In this document: piece after piece, positions 1 to 12,867 of the stretch
Numbering within the stretch: position 1 is the stretch's first letter
Layout of the letters: each line of letters opens with the position of its first letter
From: Paralvinella palmiformis
Taxonomy: Eukaryota; Annelida; Polychaeta; Terebellida; Alvinellidae
Assembly (NCBI GenBank): GCA_025642065.1
Contig: JAODUP010000012.1
Coordinates: forward strand, 1,212,501 to 1,276,500
Length of the DNA stretch: 64,000 nt
Direction: 5' to 3'
The notes under the pieces: model-generated
Told to the model about the DNA's origin: nothing
Seen by the model: the letters and a program-made list of their open reading frames with translations, nothing else
Databases searched by the model: none
Made by a program: the position numbers and the translations under genes

Positions 1-19
1 TTTAATTATGACCCACCGG

Positions 20-400
20 TTCCAGGTAAAGAATCACAGGAAAAAGTTACAGAAAAAAAGTCAAAGGAAAAAAATCTCAGAATAAAAATAAGAAACACGA
101 CAATGTCAACATGTACAAGTCATGTATTGCCAGTTAATAATTAATTCAAAGTATTTTCTGTTTTATTACTTTAATTGTTTATGGTGCTTAAATAAATTGT
201 GACAGACTTGAATATTTTTGTTTGATTGCCTGACTTTCTTTCCAATACCAAATTGAGATTTTTTTCTGTGACTTCTTTTCCCTGTGACTTTATTACCGGC
301 CACCATAAATTAATTGTGACTTTTTTCCTGTGACTTTTATTACCTATAGCCAAAATTGTGACCTTTTTCCCGTGCCTTTTTTTCCTGTGACTTTATTGCC
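20..400 (-). repeat. MITE-like element with iterated GTGACTTTTTTCC motifs, copy 1
   Basis: This stretch carries many imperfect copies of a short motif close to GTGACTTTTTTCCTGTGAC, in both orientations near its two ends. Its reverse complement aligns along most of its length with 13225-13600, including the spacer that runs through CAATCAAACAAAAATATT and TGGCCGG. Two separated copies in opposite orientations mark it as a dispersed repeat. It has no coding capacity, and the 60-codon frame inside it is incidental. The left boundary is uncertain because it lies close to the window edge. Confidence 0.65.
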
Positions 401-986
401 GGTCACCGACCCACTAACCTTCGGCACTTTCTGAGATGCCTATATTACAAATGTTTTCTGGCTTACTTTGGTGCAAAGGTTATTTGTGATCATGTTTCTG
501 ATTACAATTTAACAGGTACATCGACGTGGAAACGTGTTAGATTGCTACTTTCTAAAATCCGTAAGGTAAATGCGCATAATGTGCTATAGTCGGGTGAAAA
601 GATTGGGTAGAATCAGCGTTAAGGAGTTACAATAACAACATGTGGCTATCTAATTCAGTTGGATGCTGTACAATAGAGCGCCGTGAGCTTGTTGACAAAC
701 AGGTGTAATTATCATGTTAAATCAGGGACGATCTTGGTGTAGGCGATGAAAAGACTGATTTAATGTTTCAGATTGCCTTCGGTAAGAGTTGTATTTCTAG
801 TAGAAATATTTTCATTCTTATTCTTTTTTTCTTCGGTATCCTGTTGGCCGACTGTAATCCGAAGAGAACACATCTAAATATCACAATCAGTGTTATAAGA
901 TGAGGTAAGCTAAGACCGTCTGTTAGTAGGAGAAATGATTCAGAACGTTGTTGGCGTTAATATTATGTAAAACGTGGCGTGTATAA

Positions 987-1026
<40 letters not shown>

Positions 1027-1214
1027 CTCTTTCTCGCTCTCTGTGTGTGCGTGCCTCTGTATTCACGTGTGTTTGTGTGTGCATGAGCATGTGTGCATGC
1101 ATGCGTTCGTGCATGTACGCATGCATGTGATCGATCTGAGTGAGAACGTGGGCATATATGCGTGAAAGTATTGTCCATGCGTGACACAGTGTCCCCCCAA
1201 CATACACACACACG

Positions 1215-1252
<38 letters not shown>

Positions 1253-1646
1253 AATTCCTCATAACTATAAATACACCATTCTTCTGATCCAGGCACCATC
1301 ATCACTCATATTACACAGCAGTGTATAACACTTTACAACACTTAGAGGGTAATTCTTTTGATATTCCATCTTTACATCAACTGACAAATAGATTAACTAT
1401 TTGTCCAGGGTTCCCGGCAAATTACATCAGTAGACATAGTTATATTAATAAAATAAAATAAAATAATTTCATTAAAATAATAATTATCTGATTTCAACTT
1501 TTAATCAGGGTTGTCAGGTTTCAGCCACCCCTGGTTCAAACCTGGGTTGAGCTAAACCCCCTAAAAATGGGTTACAGTGGGTTAAACTAACTTTCAAGCT
1601 TTTTCAGAAATTAGATGGAAGATTAAAAGGTAAGTGTTTTATTTTG

Positions 1647-1692
<46 letters not shown>

Positions 1693-4100
1693 TAATTAGT
1701 TATATAGCAGGGGATGATCTGATAATTTCCCACAACATGCAGCCCTTCAATTGGTCTAAAAACAATTGAATTAGCTCCACCTACCATGTAGGACAGTGTA
1801 TTGCCAAAGTGGTAAATTAATTTAGCAGATTAAGCAATACATTTTGTGATACATACTTGGCAATATTCATCCGAATAATTATATAAGATACTAACAAATA
1901 TATTTCTGAATTAAAAAATTAAATGGTAAATTAATTTGTGGATTTATTTTTTGTAGCAAACATCAATTCCAATTTTATTTTAAAAAAAACTAAAATATTT
2001 TATATTGTTTTGTTTGTTTTATTGTTTAGTGTTTATCCACTCTGTGGAGATTGAACAAAATAAATAAGTTTACCTTGACATGGAGTAGCAGCTGCATCGT
2101 TATTTGTGTTCTATTTATTTTCATTTTTTTTTTTCTTATTAAAAATTCCCTTTTTCTTATTAAAAATTCCCTGGTGAGCATGTGTCCACTATTTCATATG
2201 CAAGTGTCCAGGTGGGCAACTGTCTGGTGAACAACAGTCCGGTGGGCAACTGCCCGGTGAGCAACTATCCGTACACCAGCTGGAACCCCCCCCACCCCCA
2301 TACTCTGTTATATTGTCATTTGGCAGAATGGAGGCGCTCAAACTGGTCAGTTTGTAAGATATTTTATCTAATTCTAAATTCTGCTGTTCGCTAATCTTTA
2401 TTAAGTATTAATAATACCGATATATTGTTTAATCTTTTCATATACGCCTGCATTCAAAATTGATTGAAAACACTTTCACACTAACTTATATAACCATCTT
2501 TACATCACCTAATGAATGAGCAGACGTAATTACCAACAGACAGAGAGGATCTACATTTCTATGAGGCTGTGAAAAAGATGTCGAAATTGCATGATCTTAC
2601 GGAATGAACCTAATACACAAGTAAATTTTTCCGAATGGGACGTTCTGAAGAGGTTTTGACTAATTACACCACGAATCCATAGCGGCGTTGATATGCCCGA
2701 TAAGAACATTGTTAATTGGTGATTGGCTTAAAATTGGTGCATGACATGATTTAAGAACTAGTCATGATATTTCGGCTACTAATTGGCCATGATCTACCAT
2801 CGAACATGATGTGTTTACGCTCCAAATACCAGTTAATGGCTGAAGGGCCTTCGGTCACAAACCTATAGACAATGCCTCCTAGTTAAGTTAGCGAAGCAGA
2901 AACTGTTATTCCCCAAACGTGCCATTTCTAAGACGACTATACTTAGTTGCCTCGGGTTCCAGTACCTCGCCAAGTACCTCGTTCCACGTATCTGGTTGTA
3001 AACTAGGCGTGCATTTACGCCAGTTTAGCAACTAAATAGATGGTCTTATATATATATATATATACACACACACTGGTATCATTCGTGATGGTATGTTTAG
3101 ATCTGAGAAGACGGTTTGGTTTGTCTTCGAAAACGATTACGTAATTCTCGAACGTACTACAAACTAGTGATTGTTCCCTCACGATTATCAGTTATCATGT
3201 CTGAAATAAATATTACTTTATTGTAATGATCCACGCTGATAGAAGCATCACCGTTTATTTTAATTGTCTATTTACTTAATACTTATCGAGTCAAAACTAC
3301 CACTTCTTGCATAATCGTCATTTTGTACATTATGAAATATGGTTTCTATTATGCTTCATCAGCATTTCATCACCTCCATCCGCCTCAACTAATAATTGGG
3401 GTAAATTGATGCACCCTTCTTCCTTCATTATTGGATGCCGTTCTTGAAAATTGGTACGAAATTTATTTAATGCAATATAAATGGAATATGTAATGGTGTT
3501 GAATTTTGGATTCACCTTGAGTTATGGTTGATAAAAGAAGGAAACTTTTGGAATTTTTAGCCTTTGTGTAAATCGCGTTGCAACTTTTTATATTGAGTTT
3601 ATAAAAAAGTGTCACTTGTACACGACTAAATACGACTAGCGCAACGATTAATTTCGCTTTAACTATTTGCTAAGATATCTGACATCAACTCTCTGCGGTA
3701 GGATCTAGAATCTAACTAAATGCTGTGTTGATCACAGCGGGCCAGAGACTCTCGGCATCCGTTTACACTTAGATCAAAGACAACAGAGGAAGACACTTGT
3801 TGTGTGTACAAACCGACGTAATTCTCTCTCGCTTTGTCTCCATCAACAAAAATCGAGAGTTACTCGAGTGTCGATGAAATTGATCTCTTTGAAAAATAAA
3901 TTAGTTCGGCGGCGTCTGTTTTGTGATAAGTGGAACGTTTAAGCTCGGCATTTGTTACGTTAGTGTCTTGGTGTATGGCTAACAGCAGGTTGTCAGGCTT
4001 TTATCAGCAGAATGGTTAAGTGAAATTAATACCGTCAGATTGGCTTTAGGTAGATGACAGCTGATGATTGGAAAATGGCAGAGATGAAAATTGTTTAGTT
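400..4100. other. Intergenic region, no gene recognised
   Basis: I see no supportable exon here. The region holds a CT/GA inverted microsatellite pair (988-1252), a TA array at about 1651-1690, a short GGTGGGCAACTGTCC-type minisatellite at about 2163-2275, and a TA/CA run near 3049-3072. Reading frames in the microsatellites are products of the repeats. Confidence 0.6.
988..1252. repeat. Inverted CT...GA microsatellite pair
   Basis: A (CT)n run with flanking TG-rich sequence at about 990-1080 is followed, about 130 bp later, by CA-rich and (GA)n sequence at about 1200-1250. The two arms are complementary, so the unit could fold back. Reading frames on both strands through it are low-complexity artefacts. 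Confidence 0.8.
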
Positions 4101-4105
4101 GCAGT

Positions 4106-4176
4106 CTGATGCTGACTGGAGTATAAGAGTGACAGATCTATCTCTGATCATCCATCCATCTGCTGGTACTGCCATC
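4106..4176 (+). pseudogene. Inverted partial duplicate of the 519-codon frame
   Basis: The plus-strand translation contains [12 protein letters not shown] followed by GTAI. This closely matches [12 protein letters not shown]...GTAI encoded on the minus strand at about 5788-5849. The nucleotides match over about 65-70 bp with a few substitutions and a small CATC expansion. It is a short inverted copy about 1.6 kb from its source, directly next to the (TGTC)n array. It has no start codon or splice context of its own and is best read as a duplicated scrap rather than an exon. Confidence 0.6.
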
Positions 4177-4189
4177 AAAATTGTTTACC

Positions 4190-4515
<326 letters not shown>

Positions 4516-4615
4516 GATATATTGAACACTTAACGCGGCGGATGGGATGAAAAACTAATTACCATTCATCAGTTTCTGTTAAGATTAACAACATGGAATC
4601 AATAAGCTAAAGTAT

Positions 4616-4621
4616 TTTATT
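4616..4621 (-). terminator. Candidate polyadenylation signal for the 519-codon gene
   Basis: AATAAA on the minus strand, about 320 bp downstream of the stop codon of the 519-codon frame. A TA/CA microsatellite lies in between. The hexamer is common in AT-rich DNA, so the assignment is tentative. Confidence 0.3.
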
Positions 4622-4759
4622 ACTTTCTTCAATATATACTATACATAGCGATATAAACAAAAACTAACCACAAATAACATAACAGTATTTAACAAGTTTA
4701 GACACACAAGCGCACGCACGCATGCACGCACACAATGCACACCCACACGCACACACACC

Positions 4760-4763
<4 letters not shown>

Positions 4764-4795
<32 letters not shown>
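4764..4795. repeat. TA microsatellite with CA-rich flank
   Basis: A (TA)n run preceded by a CA/CG-rich stretch at about 4702-4762. It lies in the presumed 3' UTR or downstream region of the minus-strand 519-codon gene. Confidence 0.85.
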
Positions 4796-4798
<3 letters not shown>

Positions 4799-4939
4799 CA
4801 TACATCATGGACCATTCCACTGACCTCTTAAGATTTGCTGCGCACAACAGTAGTTATTTGAATATCTGTAATAATTATTTTTAAAAAAACAATTAACTGC
4901 TGCATCTTCATATACAACATACCACACTGGATTATCACA

Positions 4940-6499
4940 TTACAACACGAGTAAGATGCTATAATTTGTACAATTATCATTAAAGCTTTTCAATCTCTGG
5001 ATAACCCTCTTCCTATGTTCTGAAGTAATTCTAGGATTCTGTTGAGATTCTATCAGTACATCATCATGATCTCTAGAAGTTTTGTCAACAATGGTCAGTT
5101 GTTTACATTGTGTTGGAGAATGGTAGCTGCAGTGATCAGGGTTTGTATAGGGATGCTGCGTTATCAGTCTGTTATCTTGTCTAGACATCTTCCATCGTCC
5201 TTGGGATCTTCTGCTGTACGTTCTATGGCATGTTGAGGCTGTGGGTTTGTTGACACTATTAATCCTTTCAGACTCTTGATAATGGGAGCTTTTCATTGTT
5301 TTAGCATCGGCTGGACCACTCCCACAAACTACATCTCCGATTTTATTTAAAGTTGAACACCTTTCTGGAGCTAGCCAATCATTGCTGTTTGTTTGAGCAC
5401 CCACAGGTAGATTCCCAGGAGACATCAGATCCAATATTTTAGTGGGCATTACACTGGGTAAACTGTAGTTCCTACACCTTTCTTCAGAATCAATAATCCC
5501 TTCACTAAAACGATCAGGTAAATACCCGTATTTTACATCAGGGGCATCATGAAATTTCTGGTTAGCGTGCCTCTTCTTCAGGATCACCTGAGCTTTCTGT
5601 CTTCTCATCGATGGACGATTTTTGTTAGGTTTTGAACTACCTACGATATTTGTCTCAGATCTCTTAACGGGTTCCTCATCTGCCATGAAAGTACTGTGCA
5701 AGGGATAATTAAGTGTACTGTTCAAGGGATAATCGATGATGCTGTGGTTCCCCCCGAGAAGATTACTACTGGAAGCTTGTTGGTGTATGGCAGTACCAGG
5801 TTGATGGATGATCAGAGATAGATCCGTCATTCTTATACTACAGTCAGCAGTAGACTCATTCGCGGACCTTGGAGGGAGTTTGGAATTTTTGACCGACTCT
5901 AATTCTTCCTTACACTGCCCCGAATCACTCATCATGATGGTATTTGGTCTAGTCTCATCACGTAGCTCCAGTAATGATGACATAAGATTTACTCTTGATT
6001 GTTTGTCAGCTCTGGCTCTATGGTGTGTAGAATCTGCTCTTAATCTCGTTTTCATTCTGCTGGCTTTAAAGATGAGCTGTCTCTTGTTGTCTTTCCCCAG
6101 TCTCGTCTGTGGATCCACATTTCTCTCCATTGATCTCGTTCTATTTTCTTTATAACTGGATCTTCTTAGCAGACGATCATCCATTTCAGTAAAACTATTT
6201 CTTGACAAACATTTCGTATGTTGATGTGTCCGGTCAGTAACATCTGATAGCCTATTGTTGGTGCTATGGACACTACATGGTGACATAATACAGCCATCAT
6301 CTGATGGAACAGGACCAGCAAGAGTAGAATTTGACTGCCATAACAGAGCCGTAGACGTGTTCTCATCATCATATCTTCTACAGAATCCATGTTCAGAATG
6401 ATTTGAGACAGGGTTCTCGGAAACCATTCGATTCTTCTTCTTCTTGGACTTTCCCGTACCAGTAGGGAAACGGAACATGTTGAAACAAGCAATAGGCAT
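4940..6499 (-). CDS. Uncharacterised 519-aa Ser/Asn/Arg-rich protein
   Basis: A single uninterrupted frame of 519 codons starts at an ATG complementary to 6497-6499 and ends at a stop complementary to 4940-4942. Such a length is very unlikely by chance in this AT-rich DNA, so it is probably a real exon or an intronless gene. I do not recognise the family. The N-terminus is short and hydrophobic, then basic (TGTGKSKKKK at about residues 13-22). The rest looks mostly disordered, polar and basic, with clusters of Arg/Lys and Ser and no signal peptide, membrane segment or zinc motif. A minus-strand stop (TAG) lies 12 codons upstream in frame, followed by weak acceptor-like AG sites. It may therefore begin in this exon or follow a 5' UTR exon. 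The basic, phospho-site-rich look suggests a scaffold or regulatory protein, but that is only an impression. A 70-bp piece of it recurs inverted at 4106-4176. Confidence 0.6.
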   Translation of the reverse strand: MPIACFNMFRFPTGTGKSKKKKNRMVSENPVSNHSEHGFCRRYDDENTSTALLWQSNSTLAGPVPSDDGCIMSPCSVHSTNNRLSDVTDRTHQHTKCLSRNSFTEMDDRLLRRSSYKENRTRSMERNVDPQTRLGKDNKRQLIFKASRMKTRLRADSTHHRARADKQSRVNLMSSLLELRDETRPNTIMMSDSGQCKEELESVKNSKLPPRSANESTADCSIRMTDLSLIIHQPGTAIHQQASSSNLLGGNHSIIDYPLNSTLNYPLHSTFMADEEPVKRSETNIVGSSKPNKNRPSMRRQKAQVILKKRHANQKFHDAPDVKYGYLPDRFSEGIIDSEERCRNYSLPSVMPTKILDLMSPGNLPVGAQTNSNDWLAPERCSTLNKIGDVVCGSGPADAKTMKSSHYQESERINSVNKPTASTCHRTYSRRSQGRWKMSRQDNRLITQHPYTNPDHCSYHSPTQCKQLTIVDKTSRDHDDVLIESQQNPRITSEHRKRVIQRLKSFNDNCTNYSILLVL

Positions 6500-9400
6500 C
6501 TTGTAGAGAATTCTCTGACGTTCACCTAGATTCTAAATGTGCTAAATTAGCACGTTCCTGTAGATGACGGTTTTGTTTTTTAAACCGAATCGATTGATGT
6601 CCTGTAGTGGACAAGAATAAAGTTCTACTTTAATTACACACTATGTATAAATATTAGCACAAACAGAAGCAGATAAGCAGACACACGCACCAAATAAATA
6701 CCTTAACCACGTGACATAAACAAATAGAGACATCAACCTTCAAACATCTCCAGGAAATGGACCACTATCAACGCGATATATACATTTATGCTGAACTGTC
6801 TCCAAAAAATGTCTTTATATCGGTGTCAATTTCGGCGGCACCAGACAATTGACAAGAAACGACGTAAAAACAGGAAAAGGAGGAGACACGTTTCACAGGG
6901 AAAAAATCCCGTCTGACAGCCATCCCCTAATAGTACCTCAAAGAACAAAGACTAAGAAGTTATCTTTACAGTTTTAGATAACTTCGTGTACCGACTGTCT
7001 TTAGGTGTTATAGTAACGGCCTGATACAATGTTGGCGTTTATTTGCTTGTTATGGTTCACTGAGGCAAGTGGCTCTAATGACAGGCCGAGAGATAAAGAT
7101 GACGACTTGTTAAATAGAATCATCTCCTGTCCGTTTATTTGTCCGTCTGTCACCTACGGATTAAAGAGTAGACTGGTCGAACGACGTATTCGGCGCCATA
7201 ATTAACTGGCTGCCAACTTTGCTTAATCTCTCCTATAACGATGTGTGTTAAAGAGTTTTAACGGTGAGTTATAGCTAACGGTTAGTCAACTAATTGGTGT
7301 AGACAATCATTAGTTCCTTTCAGCCTTGATTAATGAGACAATACATGGTTACGGTTTGTATAAGAATCAACTCTGCTTAAGTGGAACTTGTTTACAAGTT
7401 AACAAATATTAGTAAATAAGTACATACATGAGACAAACATTAGTAATATATATGAAATGTCGATATGATTGTATCCTTAATTATTTTTTTTTAATCAGCT
7501 GATCAATTAACACAGAAATATTAAAGTTAAAAGGTCAAAATATATATTCTTGTCTTGAGTTAATACTATTTATTGTATAATAACATTTTAAGTCCAGTAT
7601 ACCATAGCAAATGTTTCATTGGATATGAATGTATGTAATGTTTGCAATTGATTAGACATACAGGCAGATAGACAGACAGATAGACTAATTGTGAGACTTC
7701 CCTGTTATCTATCTGATGATGGGATAACCCTAATGATAGTCCATGATCATAGATAATGGTAGTAGAGACCAGTAACAAAAGAAATATGAAATACATAATA
7801 AAGAGAGGGCCACAGATAAAAGTTAACATGGAAACAGTGAAACAATAAAATAGAAGTCAATCACTTATAAATCCTGGCACAAATCAGAATATAATAAAAT
7901 TAATCTAGATTTATTTGGGTTCAAGTTACTCTCACATATCCATTTGTTTGTTTGTCTACGTATTTCTGAGTCACTAGAAGAATGTCTAACTGTTGAAAAT
8001 GTCGGACAATCCTCTTTAAAAAATTGTATTGTATATGTGTCAAGCATTAATTACTTAAAAACAAATTCAACAAGTCTACTTATATGATAACTGGAATACA
8101 GAACAGGTTTTAAAACAGCCAGGAACATCAAAGATCATCATAAACTGAGATGATCGAAATGAACAGGTTAAAACTGGCTTCTGCACAATCAACTTAAAAT
8201 AGACACAAACACATTCTGTATTCCGATCACGAGAGATTGTTCTACATCAACCAAGCCGCCGGAGTATTGTTATGTGATAATTAGTTGTTTGAGAATAATT
8301 AACACAGTTAGAGTCTTGCGGTTTCGGTGTTTGTGATCAATCATCACATCTGTCTGACAGGTGCTCAGATGTAGTAGAGCTGGAGCTATAAACATATTTA
8401 GCCACTTAATGTTAGATTTATGTTCGGTCGGTAATGGGTATTGAGCCCATCGTCTCGCTGTTTTAGAGTCGCCATATCCTGAGCCGTACATAGATTCCCG
8501 GATGGAAAACAACCACTTACGGTCGTCAGAGTCGACAGGGTGTCGTCAAGACTGTCCTGCTAGCTATATACTCATCTCACACACACACATTCACTCAATA
8601 TCACAGTATGAGAGATGATGATGTTCTTTACGGGGGTGGGGGTGGGGGCCACTGCTCTGCCAGTTAGCCGCCATAAATGGCACAATCACGGCGTCATTAT
8701 TACATATGGACAATCTGTACGGCGAACGTTATAATTAACGCTGTACTCGACCATCAGGTAAATGGTTTAAAGATCCCAATAGGAAATTGCAGCTCATTAA
8801 GATGTCAATCTAAAGCTGCTTAGTTGAAGACTGACAGTAACTAAGGCCACTCTCTATCAGAGTTTCCTCTTTTTAAATGTTGGTATATTATGACCTAGGT
8901 TTAAGAAATAAGGAAATACGGTTTATAAATATTATTTATTGTACCGTGTTGATAACCAGAATATCAGATAAAACAATGATATAGAAACACATATTATGAC
9001 CTATTATATTATTGGAAATTAAAAGAGATGTGGAGTCGTAAATTAAGAAAAGTTGCTGGATAAAAACAGTGACACACTGTACTAGATATAAAAAGGGCAA
9101 CACACAATGGTTCACTTGATGACATATTAATCTAATGGACGGCTTCTGTATCTCATTAACAGATAATTGGTACCGGTTCTCCAAGAAGCTGTTCTCTAGA
9201 CATCAACTGATGACAAGAATACATTGTACACCCAGTAATAAAGACAGATTACTTCCATAAAGGTAGAGTTGAGTGATCTTTCAGTATTGTCTAGAAGACA
9301 GCATCACGAGTCATTGTCAATCATCAGTTAGTTTAATTATACGTTCAGGAAAAGAGAAAAGACTGTTTAGATACCAGAGACATACACTGGCTCTTCTGTT

Positions 9401-9900
9401 TGTTTAAAGTTTTGTTTACGGGTTGTGAATAACCAGAAGTTTGTTTTGCCCTATAACTGAACACATCACTGTGCATACATGCTACTGGCAGTGACATGAC
9501 AAAGCTTTAAAAAGCTCTAATAACATTATGTTGTTTGGTATATAAAAATTGTGGGAACAATTTTGCGACATAGATAGTAGGTCTGGTATCTTGCACTAGT
9601 CAAACAGTGACTGAATATGATAAGTCACAAGCTTTCGTGGTCACGGATTACAACGGCACCATATTAATATGTGTTAAGTGTTTGGTGATGTCATCATATA
9701 TAGGAAGACAAAAATTAAACCCATCCATACATTCACACAATTGATATAATACGTTTATATTAATCTAATGATTGTTCCAAAGGTTAGAACTCAACCACAG
9801 AAATAGTTAATTGGTATTAGTTGTCAATTAATGAACTAATTTCACTTTCCAAGACAACTAGAACGCGCTTGCTTACAAATGGATAAATTATTTTAAATGT
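6500..9900. other. Intergenic region, no gene recognised
   Basis: All frames here are short (at most about 87 codons), with no conserved motif or convincing exon signals. The sequence is AT-rich and mostly unique in appearance. The first few hundred bases would contain the promoter of the minus-strand 519-codon gene, but I cannot point to a defined core promoter. Confidence 0.5.
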
Positions 9901-9903
9901 CTA

Positions 9904-10036
9904 TCAGTGAGTGGTTTATTTAGCTTCGGCGAGCCTTGAGAAACAGCCTTCCAACACAGATATCACCGGGTTTCGAACCCATATGTGGAAGTTTGTATAG
10001 CAGTGCTCTACTTACTACGCTACCTAGACGCCCCCG
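9904..10036 (-). repeat. tRNA-derived SINE, family C, copy 1
   Basis: On the minus strand there is a tRNA-like head with an RNA polymerase III B box (GGTTCGAAACC, complement of about 9969-9979). The body contains CTCAAGGCTCG...AGCTAAATAAACCACTCACTGA. The body and tail match those at 52180-52382 and 60737-60902. Several dispersed copies with a shared tail indicate a SINE rather than a functional tRNA gene. Confidence 0.65.
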
Positions 10037-11260
10037 TCTTAAATTGTTAAATTAAAAATAAATCTTCTTTTTAATCACACTATCTTCCTTCTTATAGAAC
10101 TGAATACACCTGACAATGTCCCATCCAATTACCTTTTGATAAGTGTAAGAAGGTTATAACATAGATGTTAAATGATAGTGGACATCATTCGGTAATCATC
10201 AGGTGTTTAGCTATAATTGAACGGGGCCACCTTCGTTATTGTACTGTTAGTTAGTTATAATGACAAGCATCGTGAAAAGGTGTCCTTCTATTAACAACTG
10301 TCCTCAAGCTACTTTTGATGTTCTAACATTGAGATAAATGGTTACAAAATACGAATTCTTTAATCAGGAAAGTTTAATTGGACAGGACTGTAGTGATACG
10401 TGCATGTATATATAGGCTGACTGAAGGTGTTAATGAGCACTGACTACATAACAGTTGACAGATAATTTCTTCACGTTCTATAATTTATTAAATCATTAGA
10501 GAAAGTCTAACACGTGTAATATTTATACATACCCCCTTACACAGAGGTTATCCGACTGTGATGCTCTTTGGTGAAGTCTAATCGAAGAAGTGTCTCTCTT
10601 CAGCGGCAACCATTGCTAAGTATTTGTAAAGTTGTTTTATTTATCAACCGTCTCCCCTATAAACAACGTGAAGTGTGTCTCCTTCAAGAAAAAGTTTTTC
10701 CAATATTTCTCAATTCTACAAAGTTTATCAGACGAGATAATCACGCACACAACAGCTCGCCAGAGTCAGACAAGTAAATTACTTGGCTAGGACGGTGAAG
10801 AAAGTAAAAAGCCGAAAAGACTGATGTCAGAACAGTAGGCTATTAGTAATGACGTCTTACTTATGTTATATGTAGACATTATAATATATGATAATATACT
10901 TATTTAATCCTTCGCCTTGTTCCGTGATATTCTTCATACTGTGATTCTGTCTTAATCATTGGCTTTACTTTAATGCCGACTATAACGTCATTGTAGAGGA
11001 GGATGTTTTATGTTAATTTCTCTTTGTTTTAAGGTGCTGCGGAGCATTTGACACAATGCTCGAATCAGACTCATAACTAAAATGTTATCGTGTCACAAAA
11101 GGCAATTTATTGTATTGTTTCTGTTTTCGAAACCAACATGTTAGTTTAGTGTACTGAGTGTTTGGAGTTCGATACCAAATCAGACGCATCATGGAAGTTG
11201 TTTTTTGTTTAATTACTTAACTAGAATGCTTACAGAAAGAGAAACTGCTTACAGTGAACA
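10037..11260. other. Intergenic region, no gene recognised
   Basis: No frame above 70 codons and no recognisable domain. Nothing distinctive was seen. Confidence 0.5.
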
Positions 11261-11261
11261 T

Positions 11262-11590
11262 ACACACACGCGCATGCACGCACACACCCACGCATGCACA
11301 CACGTAACCATACACACATATACACACGCTCGCACACACGCTCGCGCGCACTCACACACACGCACAAAACCGAAACTAGTCGTGCTATTTGGACTGAGTG
11401 AAATATCTTCTTTTACTGCTATCGTCGATGTATTCGAGTTATAACTACGTTTTATTACATGCACTAATAAATATTTATGCTTAATTTTCAATTATAGTTA
11501 AATTATCGTCACGAAATCCTGAGCCCACGCCTTTATTATACGTAACAGCAAACACGCACATGCGGGCGAGCGCGCGCGCGCACACACAAA
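11262..11590. repeat. Dispersed repeat E, copy 1, with CA-rich ends
   Basis: A CA/CG-rich run at 11262-11365 is followed by GTGCTATTTGGACTGAGTGAAA. Then comes an AT-rich core, then CCTGAGCCCACGCCTTTATT and a second CA/CG run. The same order of segments occurs at 24190-24562. The two copies share the landmarks but differ in the core. The element type is not recognised. Confidence 0.6.
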
Positions 11591-12176
11591 TCCATAACAA
11601 CTAGCTGAAAGTAGTATTGTGATACTTTATTTTTGCTTTTTATCTATCTATGTCCAGAAATAAAAAAATATAAACACTTTTTATATTTGTGATGTATCCG
11701 ATTTTAGATACAAACCAAAAATGTGCGTTTCAACTACACATAGATTAGATGACTACAATAATCAAAGGTATTTATAATAAAATAAGAGATTATGTGTCAA
11801 GTTTTAGTTTATATCTAGAATCACGTAAAATGAAGGAAAAATCGAGATTATGATGATGAGGATGATGATGATACTGATACTGATGCTGATGATGTTGATG
11901 ATGACTCGGAAAAAATATGACACAATTTTAAAGAGCAGAGAATACAACAATAATTTAATTAAACTATAAAAATACAAATTAAACTTTTCATTGTATGAAG
12001 AGAACAGATAAGATCTTTTTTTAATGAAGCCCCATCTGTTTAGAGTGAAGGTCTGACCATGAGATAAGTATTGCCTTACACTTCTGTCTTTCACTTACTC
12101 AAATGTAACCCCCATAAGAGGAGAGTATGTCCTGTAGTGAGGGTTGGTCAAGGAGCCATCTTACGAACAGACTTTT

Positions 12177-12250
12177 AATTGATTCACAGGAGGTGTTTGA
12201 CACAATAGAGCATCAAGCATCGCTCGAAATCAGCTACCTCTACCCTGTAT
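12177..12250 (+). pseudogene. Short reverse-transcriptase scrap (LINE)
   Basis: The plus-strand frame reads IDSQEVFDTIEHQASLEISYL. This resembles the motif A region of LINE reverse transcriptases (D-x-S/K-AFDTI-x-H). It is only about 25 codons long, has no flanking RT motifs, and is bounded by stops. It is interpreted as a degraded LINE fragment. Confidence 0.35.
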
Positions 12251-12867
12251 GTGTCAAAGGACAATGTTAATAATCCCAGAGTGGAATGTAGTGATTTAGT
12301 TCTAACAGTGGACCCACATCTCCAGCTAGACTGGTACCTGCTGGTCAAAGCTGTATAAATCTATATAAAATCAAATTAATCACAGTAACAGTTAACTATT
12401 CTGATACCCGGAGGATGAATTCTTTTATGGGATCTGACCTCTGACCTGTAATGTCCGCTAGATACTGACCACCACTAATTTAGTGGACGAGTGTACTAGG
12501 TTAGCTTAAGGCAACCCCCCTCCATGACCAGTAGCGTCTATATTTAAAGCCATGGAGCAGCAAATAACAGGGGAGGTGTTAATTACTCACTATATTAACT
12601 AGACAAATCTAACATACATCTAAGCAGTCTATATAGATAAACTAATGATAGATAGGGTTATGGCCCAAGGTTGATTTATGCTGATACCAAAATGTTTTAT
12701 GTCTACTTTGGATGAATCTTGCACTGTGGCTATCTTTTTTGAGCACGTAGTTGTTAATTTGTAGTATAACATAGTAGTACTGTTAGGCGTCTCTCACCCC
12801 CCCTCCCCACACACAGATAGAGAGAGAGAGAGAGAGATACACCCACGTACGCACGCACACACATGTA

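Noticed and set aside
923..1305. Several frames of 63-98 codons on both strands
   Set aside because: Produced by CT/GA/CA low-complexity sequence.
5042..6155. Plus-strand frames of 64 and 115 codons opposite the orphan frame
   Set aside because: Antisense shadows of the 519-codon minus-strand frame.
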